16,540 nt of DNA from Alphaproteobacteria bacterium (GTDB taxonomy: Bacteria > Pseudomonadota > Alphaproteobacteria > Puniceispirillales > Puniceispirillaceae), in assembly GCA_011525265.1 (NCBI GenBank), contig WTHV01000171.1, forward strand, positions 1-16,540, given 5' to 3'. Below, in pieces: positions 13,236 through 16,540 of this stretch. A program made the position numbers and the translations under genes. The notes under the pieces were generated by a model, which was not told where the DNA came from, did not search any database, and worked only from the letters and a program-made list of their open reading frames with translations. How positions within the stretch are numbered: the first letter of the stretch is position 1; each line of letters begins with the position of its first letter.

Positions 13236-14171
13236 ATGAACAGAAAGACACCTATGATGGATTTTTACGGAATCTACACCCCTGTTATCACACCGCATCA
13301 CGATGATTACAGCATTGATGAGGCAGGCTTTGCGGCTATGATTGAACATCTCATCGCCTCTGGCGTGCATGGCATAATTATAGCTGGCACAACAGGCGAA
13401 TATTATGCGCAAACAATGGAAGAGCGCAAAAAAATGCTGCATCTAGGCGTTGAGATAATTAATGGGCGTGTGCCATCTATTGGCGGCACAGGCGCACTGC
13501 GCACCGAGGATTCTATCGAACTTGCCAAGACTGCAAAACAAGCTGGCACTGATGCAATCTTAGTTGCAACCCCGCCTTATTCTGTTCCAACTGGCAGAGA
13601 AAATGCGCTTCATGCGCTTGCCGTTGAACGGGCGGTTGATATGCCTGTGATGCTCTATAATTATCCGGGGCGGATGGCAGCAGAGATGGATGAAGAATTT
13701 CTCGATAGGGTGGGGCAATCTCCTAATTTCAGAGCCATCAAAGAAAGCTCAGGCGATATTAACCGTTTGCATTTGCTTGCCCGCCGTTACCCGCATATTG
13801 GCCTATCATGCGGGATGGATGATCAAGCATTAGAATTTTTTGCGTGGGGCGCGCGCTCTTGGGTATGTGCGGCATCGAACTTTGCCCCAAAGGCTCATAT
13901 TGCGCTATGGCAGGCTTGTGTTGTGGAAGGTGATTTCACAAAAGGGCGTGCTATCATGACCGCCATGTTACCTTTAATGACTGTCCTAGAGCAGGGCGGC
14001 AAATTTATTCAAGCTGTCAAATATGGTGTCGAGAGAGATGGCCTGCCTGCTGGTATTCCGCGCTTGCCTCTAAAACCTTTGAATAAGGATGAAAAAAGGG
14101 AACTCGACCAAGTCATTGATACAATGAACGCCACAATTGATCGCATTTTAAGCGATAAGAAAAAAGGATAA
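13236..14171 (+). CDS. DapA/NAL-superfamily lyase or deaminase (DHDPS-like)
   Basis: This 311-residue class I aldolase-type TIM barrel has Schiff-base Lys169 (FRAIKESSGD), Tyr141 (MLYNYPGR), carboxylate-binding motif GTTGE at 51-55, Tyr115 (PPYSVP) and Arg146. Known functions in the family include dihydrodipicolinate synthase, N-acetylneuraminate lyase, keto-deoxy-sugar aldolases, and 1-pyrroline-4-hydroxy-2-carboxylate deaminase of hydroxyproline catabolism. A catabolic role is favoured by the following aldehyde dehydrogenase and FAD amine oxidase: oxidase, deaminase and semialdehyde dehydrogenase are the three last steps of the D-hydroxyproline route. The first ATG (13236) has AGGA abutting it, which is too close. 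ATG 13254 (MMDFYGIYTPV), with GAAAG 7 nt before it, may be the true start, giving 305 residues. Only 2 nt separate it from gntR. Confidence 0.85.
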   Translation: MNRKTPMMDFYGIYTPVITPHHDDYSIDEAGFAAMIEHLIASGVHGIIIAGTTGEYYAQTMEERKKMLHLGVEIINGRVPSIGGTGALRTEDSIELAKTAKQAGTDAILVATPPYSVPTGRENALHALAVERAVDMPVMLYNYPGRMAAEMDEEFLDRVGQSPNFRAIKESSGDINRLHLLARRYPHIGLSCGMDDQALEFFAWGARSWVCAASNFAPKAHIALWQACVVEGDFTKGRAIMTAMLPLMTVLEQGGKFIQAVKYGVERDGLPAGIPRLPLKPLNKDEKRELDQVIDTMNATIDRILSDKKKG

Positions 14172-14176
14172 TTCCG

Positions 14177-15691
14177 ATGTCTGATGTGCCAAGTTCTGAT
14201 TTACTTAACCTTACCGAATATCAGGCTCTTGCCGATAATCTTGTCCTGCCGCAGGCTAGTTTTATTGATGGTGCGTATCATACAGGGTCTGGCGCACCGC
14301 TAAGCACGACAAATCCTGCCACAGGTGATGTGCTTGCCACTTTTGCAATGGCTGATAGTAGTGATGTTGACCTTGCAGTGCGCAAAGCACGCGAAGCCTT
14401 TGATAATGGCAAATGGTCAAATACCCATCCAGCTGAACGCAAAGCAGCGCTGATCAAATTGGCGAAATTAATGAAACGCAATAGCCGCCAATTGGCTGTG
14501 ATGGAATCACTCGATAGTGGCAAGCCTATCTCAGATTGTGCCACCATTGATATTCCAGAAGCCATTAACACCATTATTTGGCACGCTGAAGCCATTGATA
14601 AAATCTATGATGATACAGCACCTGCCGGCTCTGATGCGATGGCAATGATTGTGCGTGAAGCTGTTGGGGTGGTGGCATGTATCTTGCCATGGAACTTCCC
14701 ACTTTTGATGCTCGCATGGAAACTTGGCCCTGCCCTTGCAGCGGGTAATTGTCTGATTGTAAAACCGGCAGAACAAACACCGCTGACTGCCCTATATCTT
14801 GCCCAATTAGCACATGAGGCAGGCATTGGACGCGGCGTCCTCCAAGTGCTTGTCGGCGATGGCCCCACAACAGGAGAAGCGCTTGGCCGTCATATGGGAA
14901 TTGATATGGTCTCATTCACAGGCTCTACCGAAACTGGCAAACGCTTTTTATCCTATGCGGCTGAATCGAACATGAAGCAAGTGACATTAGAATGTGGCGG
15001 CAAGAACCCTGCCATTGTCATGGATGATGCCGAAAATCTTGAGGCAGTTGACGCACATATCGCCAATGGCGCTTTCTGGAATTTAGGCCAAAATTGCTCG
15101 GCAACCTCACGGCTGATTGTGCATAAGGATATCAAAGAGGCATTGCTTGAAAAGCTAGCCCATCATGTCAAAGAATGGCGCCAAGGTGACCCGCTTGACC
15201 CTGCCAATAAATTGGGGGTTTTGGTTGATAGCGAACATCATGCCAAGGTACAATCCTATCTTGATAAGGCGGCAAAAGCGAAATTACCTGTCATTGCCCA
15301 AAGCACGCATGACGGCATAGGCCCTATTATCTTCGAGGTGGAAAGCAATGACAGCTTCCTTGCCCAAGAAGAAGTCTTTGGCCCTGTTTTGTCTGTTATC
15401 ACAGTGAACTCTTTTGAAGAGGCTATATTAGCGGCCAATCAGACAGATTATGGTCTTGCCGCCTCATTATTCACGGCCAATATCAAACACGCTATTCGTG
15501 GGGCAAAAGCCATCAAAGCTGGCACAGTGACAGTCAATAGCTATGGTGAGGGCGATGCGTCGACCCCATTTGGCGGCTATAAGCAATCTGGCTTTGGGGG
15601 GCGTGATAATGGCTTGGCAGCCCATGACCAATTCACCGAATTAAAAACCATCTGGCTCGATTTGAGCGATAATGCTCCAGATGAGATTTAG
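14177..15691 (+). CDS. NAD(P)-dependent aldehyde dehydrogenase, PuuC-like
   Basis: This 504-residue hydrolytic ALDH is complete. Catalytic residues are Asn173 (PWNFP), Lys196 (VKPAE), the cofactor motif FTGSTETGK at 247-255, general base Glu272 (TLECGGKNP) and nucleophile Cys307 (GQNCSATSRL). The overall pattern (AEAIDKIYDD, MIVREAVGVV, SNMKQVTLE, TPFGGYKQSGFGGRD, FTELKTIWLDL) closely follows E. coli PuuC, which oxidises gamma-glutamyl-aminobutyraldehyde. Related enzymes oxidise betaine aldehyde or alpha-ketoglutarate semialdehyde. In this operon it probably oxidises the aldehyde released by the DapA-like protein or the FAD oxidase. AAGGA 8 nt before the ATG is a good ribosome site, and it follows the dapA-like gene by 5 nt. 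Its stop codon lies inside the first unit of a short tandem repeat. Confidence 0.9.
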   Translation: MSDVPSSDLLNLTEYQALADNLVLPQASFIDGAYHTGSGAPLSTTNPATGDVLATFAMADSSDVDLAVRKAREAFDNGKWSNTHPAERKAALIKLAKLMKRNSRQLAVMESLDSGKPISDCATIDIPEAINTIIWHAEAIDKIYDDTAPAGSDAMAMIVREAVGVVACILPWNFPLLMLAWKLGPALAAGNCLIVKPAEQTPLTALYLAQLAHEAGIGRGVLQVLVGDGPTTGEALGRHMGIDMVSFTGSTETGKRFLSYAAESNMKQVTLECGGKNPAIVMDDAENLEAVDAHIANGAFWNLGQNCSATSRLIVHKDIKEALLEKLAHHVKEWRQGDPLDPANKLGVLVDSEHHAKVQSYLDKAAKAKLPVIAQSTHDGIGPIIFEVESNDSFLAQEEVFGPVLSVITVNSFEEAILAANQTDYGLAASLFTANIKHAIRGAKAIKAGTVTVNSYGEGDASTPFGGYKQSGFGGRDNGLAAHDQFTELKTIWLDLSDNAPDEI

Positions 15692-15735
15692 CCCCCAGTG
15701 AGAAATAACCCCGGGGAATTTAACCCCCGGTGAGA
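15686..15735. repeat. Imperfect triple repeat spanning the ALDH stop and the FAD-oxidase leader
   Basis: The 18-mer ATTTA(G/A)CCCCC(A/G)GTGAGA occurs at 15686-15703 and 15718-15735, with 16 of 18 positions identical and an offset of 32 bp. Between them, 15703-15717 (AAATAACCCCGGGGA) looks like a decayed third copy, giving a period of about 16 nt. The first copy includes the ALDH stop codon (15689-15691) and the last carries the GGTGAG ribosome site. Confidence 0.75.
15711..15730 (+). promoter_or_regulatory. GC-rich hairpin overlapping a ribosome binding site
   Basis: CCGGGG (15711-15716) pairs with CCCCGG (15725-15730) around an 8-nt loop. The last two stem bases are the GG of the GGTGAG ribosome site at 15729-15734. 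No U-run follows (GAGATTTTA), so it is unlikely to be a classic terminator. It may instead limit translation of the downstream genes or stabilise the upstream mRNA 3' end. Confidence 0.45.
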
Positions 15736-15740
15736 TTTTA

Positions 15741-15761
15741 ATGACAGATCTGGTAATATAA
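15741..15761 (+). CDS. Possible six-codon leader minicistron (MTDLVI)
   Basis: ATG 15741 lies 6 nt after a good ribosome site (GGTGAG, 15729-15734). It opens a frame of six codons ending in TAA at 15759-15761. That stop shares its last A with the ATG of the FAD oxidase (TAATG), which itself has almost no ribosome site of its own. Ribosomes ending here could restart on the oxidase gene. It may equally be a chance ORF; there is no support beyond the layout. Confidence 0.35.
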   Translation: MTDLVI

Positions 15762-16540
15762 TGAAAAAACAAACCGTCAAAAGACTGCCCAAAAATCCAG
15801 GCCCTGCCGCATGGAATGAAATTTTAGGCCCAGCGCCAACATACCCTGAGGCAGAGGGTGATTTAACAGCTGACTGGCTGATTATTGGTGGTGGTTTTAC
15901 AGGGCTATCAGCGGCAAAGCGCCTGTCAGAATTGCGCGGCGGTGATAGCATCATGCTTGTTGAGGCGAATCGCATCGCCAATGGCCCCGCAGGGCGCAAT
16001 TCTGGCTTTATGATCGATTTACCTCATGAGCTTGGGGATAATGATGGCTATGCTGGCACGGTTGATACGGATCGCAAGCAAATCTCATTAAATCGCCATG
16101 CCCAAGCTTTTGCGCGTGCCAATGCTGACGAATTTCATATGCCGGCCGAGGCGGTTAATCCGGTGGGGCGTGTCAATGGTGCGGTCAACGCGCATGGCAA
16201 AGCCCATAATGACAGCTATGCCAGCCATCTGGACAGGCTTGGCGAGGCCTATCACCATATGAATGCCGATGATATGCGCGCAATGACTGGCTCAGACTTT
16301 TACAGCTCTGGTCTATTTTTGCCAGGCGCGGTGATTATCCAACCTGCGCTTTATATCCGCGAATTAGCAACAGGGCTTGTTCACAAACAAACACACCCCC
16401 TAACGCTATTTGAAAATAGCCCTGCTCTATCATTTGAGAAACAGGGGGAAAGCTGGCTTGTTGAAACGCCAAAAGCCACCATAAAGGCCAAGGTGATTAT
16501 CATGGCAGTTAATGGTCATGCCGAAAGTTTTGGCTTTTTC
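15761..16540 (+). CDS. FAD-dependent amine/amino-acid oxidoreductase (DAO family, PuuB-like), N-terminal part
   Basis: The open frame from ATG 15761 runs 260 codons without a stop to the window end, so the C-terminal part is missing; members are usually about 420-470 residues. A dinucleotide-binding fold is visible: WLIIGGGFTGLSAAKRL (residues 39-55) with the acidic strand end Glu68 (LVEANRI), then the AGRNSGFMIDLPHEL segment (77-91) typical of gamma-glutamylputrescine oxidase (PuuB) and D-amino-acid-dehydrogenase-like enzymes of the DAO family. It is expected to oxidise a C-N bond of an amine or amino acid and to hand the product to the aldehyde dehydrogenase or DapA-like enzyme encoded upstream. 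The long N-terminal tail before the FAD motif (about 38 residues, Pro-rich) is also seen in PuuB-type enzymes. The gap from the ALDH gene is 69 nt. Confidence 0.85.
   Translation, partial: MKKQTVKRLPKNPGPAAWNEILGPAPTYPEAEGDLTADWLIIGGGFTGLSAAKRLSELRGGDSIMLVEANRIANGPAGRNSGFMIDLPHELGDNDGYAGTVDTDRKQISLNRHAQAFARANADEFHMPAEAVNPVGRVNGAVNAHGKAHNDSYASHLDRLGEAYHHMNADDMRAMTGSDFYSSGLFLPGAVIIQPALYIRELATGLVHKQTHPLTLFENSPALSFEKQGESWLVETPKATIKAKVIIMAVNGHAESFGFF

Noticed and set aside
13236..14171. Assigning the gene as biosynthetic dapA (lysine pathway)
   Set aside because: The fold matches, but it lies in a catabolic operon with gntR, ALDH and an FAD oxidase; biosynthetic function is unlikely.
15688..15999. 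Minus-strand frame over the start of the FAD oxidase
   Set aside because: The plus strand encodes a clear FAD-binding motif in the same stretch, and the minus frame has no recognisable feature.

Overview
The window is 16.5 kb of a bacterial chromosome fragment, most likely from a marine alphaproteobacterium. The grounds are a moderate-to-low GC look by eye, alphaproteobacterial-style PhoB/PhoR and CoA-acylating MmsA, and an accessory region of methylated-amine and amino-acid catabolism genes of the kind seen in SAR116- and roseobacter-like organisms. The lineage is inference. The first 26 bases are not genomic: they are the end of a Nextera (Tn5) sequencing adapter, so the left edge is a contig end.

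Left part (27-3617, all minus strand): the N-terminal fragment of an FbpB-type ferric-iron ABC permease with a recognisable promoter; a two-subunit ThDP decarboxylase (comD-comE, sulfopyruvate decarboxylase type) closed by a strong intrinsic terminator; and a phoR-phoB two-component pair whose kinase has no membrane segment. An AT-rich gap with a GTGAAA/TTTCAC palindrome separates phoB from comD.

Middle part (3826-7338): mmsA (methylmalonate-semialdehyde dehydrogenase, plus strand) converges on an acetoacetyl-CoA synthetase (minus strand), with a near-perfect bidirectional terminator between them. Both are housekeeping carbon enzymes that make acyl-CoAs.

Right part (7512-16540): an accessory catabolic region. 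One plus-strand operon has a zinc-less MDR oxidoreductase and two enolase-superfamily (MR/MLE) paralogues, joined by 4-nt overlaps. It meets tail-to-tail, with a 4-nt overlap, a minus-strand non-pyrrolysine MttB-family methyltransferase. That gene is divergent from a second plus-strand operon: GntR/FadR-type regulator, DapA-family lyase/deaminase, PuuC-like aldehyde dehydrogenase and a PuuB-like FAD amine oxidase cut by the window end. A clean ATTGT-GT-ACAAT palindrome between mttB and gntR is the likely operator.

Together, a methyltransferase for a quaternary amine, an epimerase/dehydratase pair resembling hydroxyproline(-betaine) enzymes, an amine oxidase, a DapA-type deaminase and an aldehyde dehydrogenase suggest a pathway that demethylates a proline-, hydroxyproline- or other betaine-type compound and feeds its carbon to the TCA cycle. 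The substrate cannot be fixed from sequence alone. The ALDH-FAD oxidase gap also carries an unusual triple repeat, a GC-rich hairpin over a ribosome binding site, and a six-codon minicistron ending on the oxidase start codon.

No tRNA, rRNA, CRISPR array, insertion sequence or phage gene was seen.
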